From assembly GCA_020747065.1 (NCBI GenBank), contig JAGMVK010000010.1:2079229-2143228 (forward strand): 64,000 nucleotides of DNA, in the 5' to 3' direction. The first letter of the stretch is position 1. Each line of letters begins with the position of its first letter. The notes below the pieces were generated by a model. It did no database searches and was not told the DNA's origin. It saw only the letters and a program-made list of their open reading frames with translations. Origin of the DNA: Cadophora sp. MPI-SDFR-AT-0126 (taxonomy: Eukaryota > Ascomycota > Leotiomycetes > Helotiales > Ploettnerulaceae). The position numbers and the translations under genes are program-made. This document shows, piece by piece, positions 1-12,470 of this stretch.

Positions 1-3000
1 AAACTATAAAACCCTAAGTATAATTTAATAACTATTATAGTCTTAAGGTACTTTTAATTACATAGTAATTCAACTTTCTCCAGATTTACCTTAATACTCT
101 TAGTAGTTACTATATAACCTAAGTACTTAGTGCAAGTAATATAGAATTTGTATTTCTTAATATTAGCTTGTAATCCGACTTCTATTAAACGCTTTAGTAT
201 AGATTCTATATAGGCCTAGTATTCTCCTATAAATTTAAAGTAGATTAGGATATTATCTAAGTAAGCTATGCAGAAGTTATTTAAGTAATTAAAGAGTACG
301 TTATTTATATAATATTAGTATATACTAAGTCTATTATAAAGGCTAAATAGTAATACCTTATATTTATATAATTTATATCTAGTCTAAAATATGGTATACT
401 CCTTGGAAACTAGGTCCATGTGAATGCAGTTAAAGGTAGCTTGAATATCTAATTTTATAAATATCTTTGTATTTAATACTTTAGTAAGGAACTCATTAAT
501 TTAGGGAATTAAATAAGTATCTTTTTATATAAGAGTATTTAGCTTACGATAATTAATACAGAATTATAGGCCTCTATTAGGCTTTTTAATAAAGAGTATA
601 AGTAATATAAATAGACTTTAACTTAATTTAATAAAACTCTTATTTAAATTCTCTAAAAAGTACTTCTTTATTACTTTAAGCTCCTCTATTAATTAATAAT
701 AAAAAGAAGAGTAGGCATTAAGTAGTAACCCCTTAAGATAAATCTTATAATTATAATATTAATAAAGTAAAAGAGTATTTATATCTTTCTTAGAAAATAC
801 TAATTTTAGGTATTAGTACTATTTTAGAAGTCTTTTAAATAGGAATTAGGCGGTATTAGGATCTTCTAGTTTATATTATTCCTATAAAATATAGTCTATT
901 TTATAAATACTAGTTTAAAAAAACTTAGTATTTTTATATTTTATATTAAAATAAAAAGTATTTATATTAATCTTATAAATAAATATAGATATAAATAGTG
1001 CTCTTAATAGTTTATATTTTAATTTCTGGACCTATAAAGGTCCTTTACTTGTAAAAGATAATATCAGGATTAGTTTAGAAGTAATTCAAAGGAGATATTC
1101 TTTTAGTATTTAAATTATAAAAAGAAGATATTTTTATTATATCTTATCCTTTTAAATCGCTAGATTTCTACAGTTTACGTTACTCTAGTAGTCTTATTAT
1201 AAAGAGAATTATATATATAGAAAAGGTAAGACTAGCTCTTAAGACTATTATTTAGTAAGCAGATAATTAAATAATCATAAAAATCGATTCTAGTCTATCT
1301 ATAACTTGAAATAGAATTAATATATTTATTTAATATCTATTATTATATCTTACTTTCCTAAATTAAGGATTATAAAGAAATAATTATATATATATTAACT
1401 ATTAATTATTAAGTATAAATACATGTAATAGATAGCGTGGCTTCTAATTAAGCTCTAAAAGCTACGGATTAGTACTATATGCAGGAGGGGCTGAATCTTT
1501 ATTCCTAACGCCCTTAAAAGACATATAAATATAGTTCAATTTATAAAAAGATAATCGTTTACTCTAGTATTTACTAATATAAAGAGTGCAACTCCTAATC
1601 TATTTATACTAAGTATATAATTAATTATAAACTGCTTCTCTTCTATTAAAGAATTCAAATTAAGTTTTAATAGATTATATTTATATAAGCCTAAGAAAAA
1701 GTCTTTCTCTAAGCTTTTTCGTTTTCCTATACTTAATCTTTCTTACTCTCTATTATTTCTTTAGTATTATTATTAATTTCCTTTTTATTAAGAACCTAAA
1801 CCTTAACTAATTTAGGATAGTTTAACTTATAGTATTTAAACTTTCTATACTTATAATACTTCACTTGCGGATCGCTAGAACTTTCCTAAGGTTTCTACGT
1901 ACCCTCCTAATACGGTAAGGTAGGAGTTATAAAAGTCTGCGGTATTAAGTAATAGTAAAAGAAAGCGTTAGAAAAAGAAGTAGATTTAAGTATTAGTTAA
2001 GAAGTAAGTGATTCGGAAGTCTTTTAAAAGGGGCCTAATCTAATTGCTCTTTGGAAAGAGTCTGATTTATAAAAGCTAGTAAGAAATAGATTAAATTACG
2101 TATTCTATTATCTATTAATATTAATTAAAATAAGATAGATTACTATTATCGTATAATTATCTTACTATAAACTCTTAACTAATATAATAGTAATATAAAG
2201 CTAAGGGGTAATTTTAAGCTACATAAAGAAGAACTATTCTATATAAGTTATATTTCCTTAAATTATAGTATTCTAAAATCTCGCATAAAATTAAGTAAAG
2301 GTTTTATATATATAGTTTAGTTCTTATATACTTATATCGAAGAACTTAGTACGAGCCTTATAAGCTTTATTTCTAATAAGGAAGTAAGTCTCTAGTAAAG
2401 AAATTATTTCCTAGGCTATCTGAAATATATTAGTTTTAAATAAGTATTAAGGCTTTAGGTAAGAGTGGGTTAAGCTAGTAATTAATCCTTATACTAAAGC
2501 TTACTATACTTAAGTATTTAAATAAAAACTTGTGTTAACCTCTAATTAATTTTTAACTAAAGCTTTCTATTACTTAAATATTAGGTTAGTTTCTTTATTT
2601 AAGGGAAAGATCTTTTCTATAAGCTATACCTTAGGTCCCTAAGGAGTATCTGATTTCGCCTTATATATAGTAAAGGGAGTATTTTTTAGCTTAAATAGGG
2701 TATATCTACTCTAATCTATTAATTTATCTTTTTCTATTAATCGAATAATTAGCGGTAGGGTTTTAAGAAGAATTAAGGTAGGATTAGCGGGGGGTACTAT
2801 TAGCGTGGCTTAAGCAGAAATTAGTAATTACTTGATACGAGCTAAGAAGGCCTCTTAAGCACGATTTCAATTCTCTATAGATTAGATAATTTTTTTTAAT
2901 ATATTTAGGTTATTAAAGTTTCTCTTATTTTAGTTTGCGCGACCTTTGCCTTTATTACTTTAAGTCCTATAGCTAGAAAAGCTTTTAGCTAGAGTTAAAG

Positions 3001-3700
3001 AATTAAGAGTATTATTAGTAATTTCGCTAAATAAATCTACTATATTAGTAATATCTATAATAGGAATAGAAGAAGATTTAGGCGTGATTTAAGTTAATCC
3101 CGAAATAAGGATTCCAGGAGTATTAAGGGAATACTTCGTAATTTTTTAATAAGGAATATTAGTATTAGGGTAGTTTTTATATACTGTAATTCTATAGGCG
3201 GTGAGAATTACGCGATTATATTCTAAAGGAGAACGAAAGTAGTTTAAGAGAATTTTATAAACTTAAGGGTTTCAGTAGCAGTAATTACAATACTTTAAAT
3301 TTATCTATAGCGGCCTTTATACGAAGGGAGTTATTTAGAATCTTTATTAATAAAGACTACTTCACTCTAATTATACTGATTTATAATAAGTAAAACTAAA
3401 TCCTAGTTTATCAATTTATTTAAAAGATCTTTGAAATCCTGACTCTTTAAGAATAGTAATTAAAGGTAATTTAGATAAGAATTAATTAACTATATCTTCT
3501 AAGTAGTAGGATATTATATAGGCTGTTCCTAATAGGAGTAACCTTCTTATTTAATATAATAACGTAATATTACTAAGTGCGGTATTAAGTATAGGAGCAA
3601 AAGGGTAGGCAAATAGTAATATTATAGATTTAGTATAAAGGAAATAAGAAGGTAAGGAGCCCTCACAGGGGGAATAGTCCTATATATACATGAATCTGGT
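1..3700 (-). mobile_element. RIP-decayed Ty3/gypsy LTR retrotransposon (gag to RT part)
   Basis: Very AT-rich sequence. Read on the minus strand it gives a recognisable Ty3/gypsy reverse transcriptase between about 60 and 720, broken by TAG/TAA. The catalytic box reads YLDN instead of YLDD (codons at 252-263), which fits a G-to-A change. Upstream on the same strand, at about 1814-1866, a CCHC zinc knuckle is seen with its Cys codons changed to Tyr (YYKY...Y). The order gag knuckle then RT is that of gypsy elements; RNase H and integrase would lie beyond base 1. LTR ends were not found, so the right limit is a guess from where composition becomes more balanced near 3660-3760. The element must be dead. 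The family call rests on RT motifs and is fairly sure; the extent is not. Confidence 0.7.
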
Positions 3701-5640
3701 CCAGCTTGCGTCCGGTAATATTCCGGCTAAACCTGAGTACCCCTATTTCCAGCACTTCCGTCACTTCAACGTTATACTTAGAGTATAGTAGCTTATAGAA
3801 TTTAGTAGAACAATTGGATAATTAGAATTGTAGTGGTTAGTATAACATGAGAAAGTGATCCTACTTATATAAATACTAATAGAGTCTAATAGTTATTATT
3901 CTAATCCTAAGTATAATTTATACTTTATAGCTACGAAAGCCCCCTTGAAAACACTAATATATTTAGATGCGTAATATAGCTTTGGAAAGTACTTTTAAGA
4001 TATTTTACTTTAGAATATTACTTTACTCTAGAAGGTTTAACTTAGAGATAACCCATTTTTAACTTACGCTAATTAAAAGTAGCTCTACTACGTGTTTTAG
4101 CTCTTATATATTATAGTGCAGAACTTAATTAAAATCTTCATCTTATTCCTTTATTTTTATATTTTTATTTATTCCTAATTCCGCTTATATATAAAGATTA
4201 TTATAGGATGGGCATTCTATTATACTTTTGCATTCCTTATAGCGGATACCTTCTAATATGTACCTATTAAAGTAATCTGGGATATAATTATTAATATAAA
4301 GCATATTAATCTTTAAACGCTTATCTACGCTGGCGCTGGATTTAGTATTATTAAGGATTTTATTATTATATTACTTCCTATTTTCGAGCTAAGAAGTCTA
4401 AAACTGGATTTAAGGAAGAGAATTATACTATTCTTTATATTTACTCTTAAATCTTTGTAAGCTCTTTATTTAACCTAATTTGTATTTAAGGGATATACTA
4501 ATATTCTAATCCTAGTGCCTATATTACTAGTATAGTTCAGCTTAAGTATATTATCTTTTATAGTAACTCTATTAATTTAATATATAATTAGTTTCTATTC
4601 TAATTCTTTTTACTAATTCTTCTGAAATACTTACTACTTAATAGAAGCGAATATTAATATTATTATTTAGAGTATCCTAAAAACATTTATAGTAGTTATT
4701 TATACTAGCCTTATATGTATTTAATTATTGCTTATTAAATATCTTTCGGTTATATTCCTAATTACAGAAGTAAGCGAGAGTAGAGGTAGCGATATAAAGA
4801 GCTTAAGTTAAAGCTGAAGATTGAGTTTAAAGGCGTTAAGTAAATTACAGAACAAGAATAGTATTAAATTACTTAGTAATAATAATAAAGTAAGGATAGA
4901 ACTCAAAGATAATAAGAGTAATATAATATCGTTACTTAGAGTAGCCTAAGTATAATAAGAAGCGTAAAGTCGAAAAGCTTATAATTTCTTAATACTTTAG
5001 TTTTTCTTGCAAATTATGGTAATTCAATACTTATATATAATTATAAGAAGTATTTTTTAAAAGCTCTTAAATAGTTATATTAGAAATTCTGATTCTCTAC
5101 GGGAATACTTGAAACTCTGAAGATTCATTACTAAAATAAGTAATATTTGTCCCTGCGTAGCGAGAAACTATTATTTAAGTAATCTAGGTCTTCAAATTAT
5201 AATCACGTGCTTATTAGTATATAATACTTGTGAAAGTAGCTTAGCTCTTTTGGCTAGTAAAGTCGAACTCCTACCTATCTATAGTACTGGTTACGAACCT
5301 ATATCTACCTAAGTATAATATAGAGCTAATGAGAGATAAGCGTATTTAGCTAGAGCTAGTAAGGTAATAGTGTAGTATTGAGACTTCACTTGCAATACTA
5401 TAGCGCTGTCTTATCTAGAATAGAGGACTACTAGCAAAATAAGTATTAAAACTATCCAACTATTTAATTCCCTGCCTTATAAGTAGGTACGCTACTTAGA
5501 TCTATACTAATAGTAGCTTAGGGAATAATGCCCGTATTAAATAGATAGGACACCTTTAGGGTAAGGTTGCAGTATTTTCACTAACCGGCTAGGGCTCGGA
5601 GAGTGTATACCCTCGTTTTAACAGTAGTATTTAATGAGAG
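3701..5640. other. AT-rich decayed sequence, no gene seen
   Basis: AT-rich, stop-dense in all frames, with scattered more GC-balanced patches (3700-3770, 5250-5640). The bias towards TA dinucleotides is like the flanking gypsy relic and is consistent with RIP of repeats. I could not recognise any protein domain or terminal repeat here. Confidence 0.5.
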
Positions 5641-6449
5641 GCGAACGTAGTTAGGAGGGCTTAATATAAAAGAGAAGTAGGGTAACTATTAAAAAAGGAG
5701 GAAGCTAGAGTTTAGAGCATTACAGGAGTGGGCGAGCCTGGAGGGGGTTATAGCAATAGAGGTACACGGTTAGAGGGAACAGTTAGATAGTATAACAATA
5801 GTTAACTTAAGAAGACTATACAGAGGTAGGCCTAAGGATAAATGCGCAGGAGTACTCTATATACTTATTACGAAACGCGAGCTTACAGTATATATAGTAG
5901 GAAAGCTAGAACTTTAGTGGAGGCAGGGGTATAGGCGTTGCTAATAGTAAGCTAGCGGATTAAGTATATTAAGAAGAATAAGTACACACTTTGATTAGTA
6001 GGAGGGAAATACTATACTAGAGTCGCAGGCTTAGGTTCCAGTATAGAAACTCTTGCGAGATATAGTTAGCTCTAATAGAGAGGAGAGATCCGGTAGGGTA
6101 TTACGAAGCGGCCTTGAAACAGCTGTAGGGCGAGGCATATAATGGCAGCGACGGTTAGGTGGTTTCCCGGCATTAGGCAGCTGGGGAGATTAACCTATGT
6201 GACACTATTTATATGGCCCGAGAGGACGGATGCGTGTATCGGTCTACAAGAGCGTATTAGAGTCCAGTTAGGTGGTTATACGAGGTAGGCTTAAGGAGTA
6301 AACTGCGGGGGAGATATAGGGTGAAGGTCTAGTCCACTAGAACCCTCGAAGTAATAGCATGCCGACTTGATCGAGCATTGAGTGGGAAAGATGTTGTAGG
6401 GGCTCTAGCATAGGAAGGAGCACGCCGCACCCTACTTTGTATTTAGCGT

Positions 6450-9284
6450 TAGTTAAATATAAATCCTCCGCCGCACTGGCAGACCTTTCTGGAGGATCCC
6501 GATAACATCTGGAAGGCGGCGAGGTATCTCAAGCCGGCGGAATTAGCATTTGGTGCCATCCCGCTACTTGTTGACAACGGAAGCGAGGTCGAGGAGGATA
6601 CGGAAAAGGCAGCGGTGTTACTGAATACCTTCTTCCCTCCGACGCCCCAAATTAGACTGAACACAAGCTCCAGGCAGGCGGCAACCACGCCCATCGAGGA
6701 AAACCCAGACCTTACGGTTGAGGAGGTAGGGTATGCAGTTCAACGCGTCAAGCCATGGAAGGCACCCGGTGTGGACGGATTGCCTAATGCAGTGTGGAAG
6801 GAGGTCTGGCCAGTGCTCCAGAGGTGGATCGTTGCCATTTTTAATGCATCGGTCAAGCTGGGAGCGACACCAACAGCATTCAAAATTGCACGTATACTGC
6901 CCTTACGAAAATCTGACAAGCCTGACTACACCGTACCATAGGCATATCGACCGATCTCGTTGTTATCTACGCTCGGAAAGATCTTAGAGCTAGTCATCGC
7001 CAGGCGGCTATCATACTGGGCAGAAACTCGAGGTCTCCTCCCCGCTAATCAGTTTAGGGCCAGGCCGGTGCATTCGTGCGAGCAAGCGCTCGTAGTACTC
7101 GTGGAAAAGATTAAAGAAGCTTGGAGTAAGGGGAAGATTCTTTCCCTAGTCAGTTTTAACGTCAAGGGAGCTTACAATGGGGTACCATGCGAAGTCATAG
7201 TAGACAGGTTAACGAGTAAAGGAATCCCAGCGAACGTGGTACAATGGGTGAAATCTTTCTGCTCAGAGAGGAGAGCCACTATAGTAGTGAATGGAGTTGA
7301 AACGGAAGCAGCAGACATCACCTTCCCAGGACTCCCGCAAGGGTCTCCGCTCTCCCCTATACTGTACATCTTCTTCAATGCCGACTTAGTCGAAGAAACA
7401 GTAGATAACCAGAAAGGAGCGATGGGGTTCGTGGACGATTACACCAGGTGGGTAGTCAGCGAGAGCGTCGAAGACAATATGGAAATCCTTCAAAATGAGG
7501 TAATCCCGAGAGCCCTTGAATGGGCGAGGGGTAGTGGAGCAATGTTCGAGGGAGATAAGACGACGTTGATGCATTTTACACCAACCCGGAGCTTCAAGAA
7601 GATCGTACGACCAGTGCAGGCCCTGCGAATTAGAGACGCGGCGGTAGCCCCATCAGAATCAGCGAAGCTATTAGGGGTTGTCTTTGATAGTGCGCTCACC
7701 TTCAAAGAACATGTGGCCAGAGCAGCCAAACGGGGTTGGCAGAGCGCCTGGGCGCTGTCACGACTACGGGGCATTAGACCAGCTACGGCACGACTGTTGT
7801 ACACTGCTACAGTTACTTCTAGGACTGATTATGCAGCAGCAGTATGGTTCTCGCCTTACTTGGGCAAAATTATACCGGCGTGGATGCAGCGCCTGTTCGC
7901 ACCAATCCAGCGGCTCGGTACCAGGGCGATCACGAATTGCTTCCGTACGGTTTCAGAGGAGGTGGCAAGCTCAGAGGCGTACGTCCCTTTGACGGCGCTT
8001 CGACTAAGAGGAAAAGTTACTCGATTCTGGATAAAGGCGCACACACTCCCAAGAGTCAACCTAATGTGGGAGTTTCTACGCAAAGCCGTGCGGGCCAAGC
8101 CCCGTAGCCCGTACAAGTCCCCAACTATGCATATGGCTTTGGCCATGCCAATGCCCATAGGAGACATAGAAACGATTGACGCCTTTGCGGTTCCCCCATG
8201 GGAACCATCACTGGAACGGATGATCGACATCACGCAAGACAAGGAGGAAGCCGTAGAGAAATGCCTCAATCCACAGGAGACAGAAGTACAGATATTCACC
8301 GACGGATCAATGAAAAAAGGCAAGGTCGGTTATAGCGTGGTAGTATTGGTGGACAATGCTGTAAGAACCCGCGTACAGCGCACAGTCGGTACAGATGATG
8401 GAGTGAATGTGTATATAGCAGAGCTGGGGGCCATCATGGAGGCAGTGGACTGGGCGAATGTGATACTCAACGATGTCGCGGAGTCGCGAAGGGTTACCAT
8501 TTACTCGGACAACATGTCAGCTCTCCAAGCCATTGCCAAGCTAAGACACTAGAGCGGCTAGGCATTCATTCGACACATTGCTAGAACCATATGGAACTGG
8601 GAAGGAAGTGGGAAATACATCCGGCTAGCGTGGATCCCAAGCCACGCGGGGGTTCCAGGTAACGAGGCGGCGGATAAGCTGGCGGCCACAACTACAAGTC
8701 CCGAGAGCCAGGTTGCGACTTTGCCATGGTTCCAGGGCAAGTTCAAGTCGGTTGTAGCAGGGAAGGTCAACCGGGCTCAACAGATCGCGAGACTAATCAG
8801 TGAATGGACCACAGGCAGACACCTCAAAATGGTCGACGCAGCATTGCCGGGAAAGCATGTCAGGCTCCTTTACGACACACTCTCAAGAGCGGAATCTCAA
8901 GTACTATCACAATTGCGTACTGGACACTCTAAACTTCGAAGCTTCCTAGCGAGGATTGGAGTAGCGGAGACTGATCAATGTGAATGCGGTCAGGGGAGGG
9001 AAGACACGCGGCATTTCCTCTTCCACTATCGACAATATCAACACCTGCGGGGAGACATGATCACGGAAGGGAAGGGACGCTATGGTGATCTGTCATACAT
9101 GTTAGGAGGGAGGTCTTCTCACTTAAATCCTGATGGGTCGAGGCCTGATGGATCGATGGACAAGTGGAAACCAAACTTGACGGTGGTTAGAACGGTGATT
9201 AAATTGGCGATAAAGACAGAGAGGCTAGGCCCGCATTCCCAGCTAGCATCACTTACACAAAACTCCCAGCGGTTTGGAGCATAA
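6450..9284 (+). pseudogene. LINE ORF2: reverse transcriptase and RNase H with three TAG stops
   Basis: One reading frame runs from about 6450 to the TAA at 9282-9284, interrupted only by TAG at 6939-6941, 8550-8552 and 8559-8561. The protein shows the RT fingers (KAPGVDG, AYRPISLL), the GLPQGSPLSPILY box and the catalytic FVDDYT at 7428-7445. An RNase H domain follows (IFTDGS near 8300, YSDN, and WIPSHAGVPGNEAADKLA), then a Cys/His cluster (CECG...H..F...C-like) near 8980-9030. This is the layout of Tad/I-clade elements of fungi. All three stops can be explained by CAG to TAG, a CpA to TpA change expected of RIP. The catalytic residues are kept, so inactivation appears recent. Confidence 0.85.
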
Positions 9285-9428
9285 GGGGTCGAACAGAGTA
9301 GAGGAGTCCGACAACGACTTGGGGGCTGTTGAATGAATCTTGGATCCGTGATAGAAGATTATGTAATTAGTTTAGTCTAGCTAGAAGTGGGGCTACATAG
9401 GGCCAGCGGCCCTGAACAGCCGACTGGA

Positions 9429-9455
9429 CATCATCATCATCATCATCATCATCAT
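9429..9455 (+). repeat. (CAT)9 microsatellite at LINE 3' end
   Basis: Nine perfect CAT units lie just after the LINE 3' UTR and before the promoter region of the histidine kinase. Several fungal and insect LINEs end in short tandem repeats instead of poly(A), so this is the likely 3' tail of the element. Confidence 0.6.
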
Positions 9456-9647
9456 CGATTCCGGAGGTTCTCTCCGAATGACGTTATACATTTAACCTAC
9501 CAACATTCTCAGCTCTATCGTCTTAGTCACATGGGTCTTGCGGGGCAAACCCAACTTCAACTCTCTGGAACATGATTATTCAGACATCTACAGCCTCATA
9601 CCACCGGCACTCAAGAACAGCAAACAGTACAAAGAGAGCAGAAGGTT

Positions 9648-11966
9648 ATGGGAGTGATAAATCAATGCGGCATCGTCGCTGCTGATCGCTGTCACCAATC
9701 ACAGTCGCTAGCAACGAGCACGCATCAGGTGCAGTTTTACGAGGGTGAGGAGTACCTTTACCATGTCTTATCGGACTTCTTCGTCCCGTTCCTTTCGTAT
9801 GATGAGAGCTCGGTAGGGGCCATTGTACTGGCAAGGAAACGAACGATTGAGTACTTGGAAGATTTTTTCGTGGCGAGAGAATATACTTGTGACGGAGCGG
9901 GGGACAGCGAGGAGCATAGACCGAAGGCCACGGGCGGTGATTCTGTGACCTCGTTAAGCCATGTGTATAAAAGAGGACAGCGGAGTGTTCTTTTGGTCGA
10001 CGCCAATGAGCTCCTTGCTCGAATAGTGCCGAAGGACGAGGTTAACGCCCAAGTTTTCAATGAAACAGTCATCAAGCTCCTCTCCCAAATACATCCAGGA
10101 GGAGCAACTGGACTGCTAGAACCGGGAGATGAAAACCTACAGCACACATACGCTTACGGCGAACTTGTTGATCTGCTCTGCGCACGCGGTCAGCACCTCC
10201 TTGCGCTCGAGCTCGAAACGTTGTGGAACCGCCTGTTATCCTCCTACAATATATCACTCCTTTGTGGGTATAAGATGGACTCCTTCCGAGGCCCATCAGA
10301 CGAGAACGTATTTGCACAGATCTGTCACTCGCATGTCGCCGTCACGCCTACCGAGTCATATTCCAACCTTACCACGTCGAAGCAGAAGTCGGCAATGATT
10401 GCGGTATTACAGCAACAATTGACGGCACTGCGTGCCACGGGGCAGTTGCACTGGTCGAATAGAGATGCAGAGCAGCGGATACGGTATCGTGAGCAGTTCG
10501 TCGATGTTCTGTGTCATGAGTTACGGAACCCCGTCAGCGGCATCATTGGAAACATCGAACTCCTTCAAATCGGCCTTGAAGTACGGCAAGATATCATCGA
10601 TCCGCATCGAGAAGGGAACTGCAATGGCGAGACTAGACTCTCTGCTATGGATGTGGCTTCGCTACAGAGCCAACTCACAGAAGATATAATTTCTGTTGAT
10701 GCTATCGCCGTATGTGCGGAGCATATGAAGGTAGTCACGGATGACGTCCTAAGCTTATCTAAACTCGACGAAGGAAAAGTCGTCCTAGAGCATGTGCCAC
10801 TCGATCTCAACGCGACCGTCAGTTCCGTCATCAAGATGTTCTCAACTGCAGCACAAACGAAAGGGGTTGAGCTCTTCGCCAATCTCCCGTCAGGCGACCT
10901 TCATGTACTCGGCGACCAGGGTCGCATCGCCCAAGTCCTGGTAAACCTCGTCTCGAACGCTATAAAATTTACAGATATGGGGTGCGTAATCGTAGAGCTT
11001 ACTCGCCTGGGCCAGACCCTTCCTGGGAGCCACGAGCCTAGCTTCCAAATTTCTGTGCGCGATACAGGCTGTGGACTAGAAGCTGCTGAAATCTCGCTAT
11101 TATTTCAGCGGTTTGCGCAGCCAATCTCGACATCATTTGCGAAACACGGCGGCACTGGGCTAGGCCTATATATTAGCAAGCATTTAGTTGAGTTGATGGG
11201 TGGGTTAGTGAACGTCGAGAGCCAGAAAGGGAAAGGCTCGACATTTTCCTTTACCTTCCAGGCGCAGCCATGCCCGGTGACTAGACTTACCTTACGGCAG
11301 CTTGGAAACAAAGCACACCTTGATGATTGCGTGGTTAAGAGCCCGTTCTCGCTACCGGCAGCATCTATCATCCATTCTCCGAATCAAACACAAGGAGGCG
11401 GAGCTGACAATCAGGAAGTCTGTTTTCCTACGTCTCCTCCTGCCGTTTCCATCTCAACGCCCACCACTCGTGAAAGCATCTCTACTCGGCTGTACGACCT
11501 AGGTGTTAGGCACGTACTAGTAGTTGATGACAATCCTATCATTGTGCGTACTCTTACACGTATGCTCGACAACGGCGGTGGCTCGGGTCCATCCATTTCT
11601 GTCAATACCGCTTGCAATGGGTACGATGCCATCAGCAATTTAATCATGCTCTCTACATCTTCTTCCCCTATCGACCTCATTCTTATGGACCTCGAGATGC
11701 CGTTCTTGAACGGGATCAACACCGCCCGCGAGATTCGGCGGTTCAAAGATCCCGCTCGCGCGGAAGGTCATTCCCTCGCGCAACGAAAAGAGGCGGAACG
11801 ATTAGCGGATACTCTAATTATCGGGCTGACAGCGGATGTGAGAGAGACACGATTCATAGAGGCAAGGAAAGGCGGAATGGATGAGTGTATTGGAAAGCCC
11901 GTCGTCAAGGAAACACTATATCGACTGATCCAGGAGGCACGAGGCAAAATGGCAACAAATTTTTGA
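9648..11966 (+). CDS. Hybrid histidine kinase with MEDS-like sensor domain
   Basis: Single-exon ORF of 772 residues, start ATG at 9648, stop TGA. It is a cytosolic phosphorelay sensor: no signal peptide or membrane segment is visible. Residues ~25-225 resemble the MEDS (methanogen/methylotroph DcmR) sensory domain (HQVQFYEGEEYLYHVLSDFF start, then an RVLLVDANE-like strand). The HisKA box has phospho-acceptor His290 in CHELRNPVSG. The HATPase_c domain has N box Asn437 (LVSNAIKF), G1 DTGCG and G2 GGTGLGLYISKH. The C-terminal receiver has DD at 627-628, phospho-acceptor Asp681 in LMDLEMP and Lys750 (GKPV). All catalytic residues are present. In fungi such kinases signal through a Ypd1-type histidine phosphotransferase. 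It lies 190 bases after the LINE. I see no sign of decay. The sensor ligand is unknown. Confidence 0.9.
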   Translation: MGVINQCGIVAADRCHQSQSLATSTHQVQFYEGEEYLYHVLSDFFVPFLSYDESSVGAIVLARKRTIEYLEDFFVAREYTCDGAGDSEEHRPKATGGDSVTSLSHVYKRGQRSVLLVDANELLARIVPKDEVNAQVFNETVIKLLSQIHPGGATGLLEPGDENLQHTYAYGELVDLLCARGQHLLALELETLWNRLLSSYNISLLCGYKMDSFRGPSDENVFAQICHSHVAVTPTESYSNLTTSKQKSAMIAVLQQQLTALRATGQLHWSNRDAEQRIRYREQFVDVLCHELRNPVSGIIGNIELLQIGLEVRQDIIDPHREGNCNGETRLSAMDVASLQSQLTEDIISVDAIAVCAEHMKVVTDDVLSLSKLDEGKVVLEHVPLDLNATVSSVIKMFSTAAQTKGVELFANLPSGDLHVLGDQGRIAQVLVNLVSNAIKFTDMGCVIVELTRLGQTLPGSHEPSFQISVRDTGCGLEAAEISLLFQRFAQPISTSFAKHGGTGLGLYISKHLVELMGGLVNVESQKGKGSTFSFTFQAQPCPVTRLTLRQLGNKAHLDDCVVKSPFSLPAASIIHSPNQTQGGGADNQEVCFPTSPPAVSISTPTTRESISTRLYDLGVRHVLVVDDNPIIVRTLTRMLDNGGGSGPSISVNTACNGYDAISNLIMLSTSSSPIDLILMDLEMPFLNGINTAREIRRFKDPARAEGHSLAQRKEAERLADTLIIGLTADVRETRFIEARKGGMDECIGKPVVKETLYRLIQEARGKMATNF

Positions 11967-12149
11967 CCCTGGAATACTGATGTCAAATTTCAACCCAAAG
12001 TATTATTCTAGGACAGTCAATACTCCTTTACCTTCATCCGACCGTCGATATGCACCGTCTTGCATGCGTCTTTGAGCACTTCGTATTCAAATCCCCGTTG
12101 CTTGAGAGAGTGCCCAACATCGATCCTATAGACTCAAACTCATCCAGAA

Positions 12150-12467
12150 TGGACCACCAAATGGCATCTATTCTTCCAACCATAGACACAGTCAGGCTTG
12201 CATTACGCGGAATCAGTCATCTCTACACAGGATGCTCTCTTTGTCGTCGAAGCCTGCCTTCGGGGTGATCTCACGCACGTTCCTCGTCGGCCATATACCT
12301 GCGAACAAGCAAGCCTCGCTAAAGGCGGAAATGTATTTGTTTATGAGGGCCATTCATCCGGCATCAAGACATGGGTAAACAATTTACCCTGGAGTCCTGG
12401 TAGTAATCCTAAAAAGAAGAAGGCGAAGAAGTCGAAGAAGGAGGAGAAGAAGAGGAAAGAAGCGGAG
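12150..12467 (+). pseudogene. Gti1/Pac2 (WOPR) domain fragment
   Basis: The frame from about 12186 encodes STQDALFVVEACLRG..HVPRRPY..EQASL..GNVFVYEGHSSGIKTWVNNLPWSP, which matches the N-terminal WOPR half of Gti1/Pac2 transcription regulators. These control morphogenesis, pathogenicity and secondary metabolism. A plausible ATG start (12150, MDHQMASILPTIDT) is in another frame, so there is a frameshift near 12185. After the SP of PWSP the normal Arg/Leu-rich continuation is replaced by a Lys/Glu-rich run (about 12408-12545), broken by TAG at 12468-12470. The second WOPR half is missing. Non-functional as a regulator; it may be a captured piece. Confidence 0.65.
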
Positions 12468-12470
12468 TAG

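Larger units (their letters stand above)
5641..9456 (+). mobile_element. Non-LTR retrotransposon (Tad/I-like LINE), 5' part decayed
   Basis: A LINE on the + strand. The recognisable ORF2 part (RT, RNase H, Cys-rich C-terminus) runs from about 6450 to 9284 and is followed by a ~145-base 3' UTR ending in nine CAT units (9429-9455), which is likely the element's 3' tail. Upstream, 5641-6450 keeps the same phase but carries many stops and cannot be assigned with certainty to endonuclease or ORF1. The element is much less AT-rich than the gypsy relic to its left, so it was either inserted later or escaped heavy RIP. No target-site duplication could be fixed because the 5' end is unclear. Confidence 0.75.

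Noticed and set aside
9648..11966. Bacterial gene transfer for the histidine kinase
   Set aside because: The receiver fusion and overall layout are usual for fungal hybrid kinases; MEDS alone is not proof of transfer, and no bacterial neighbours are present.
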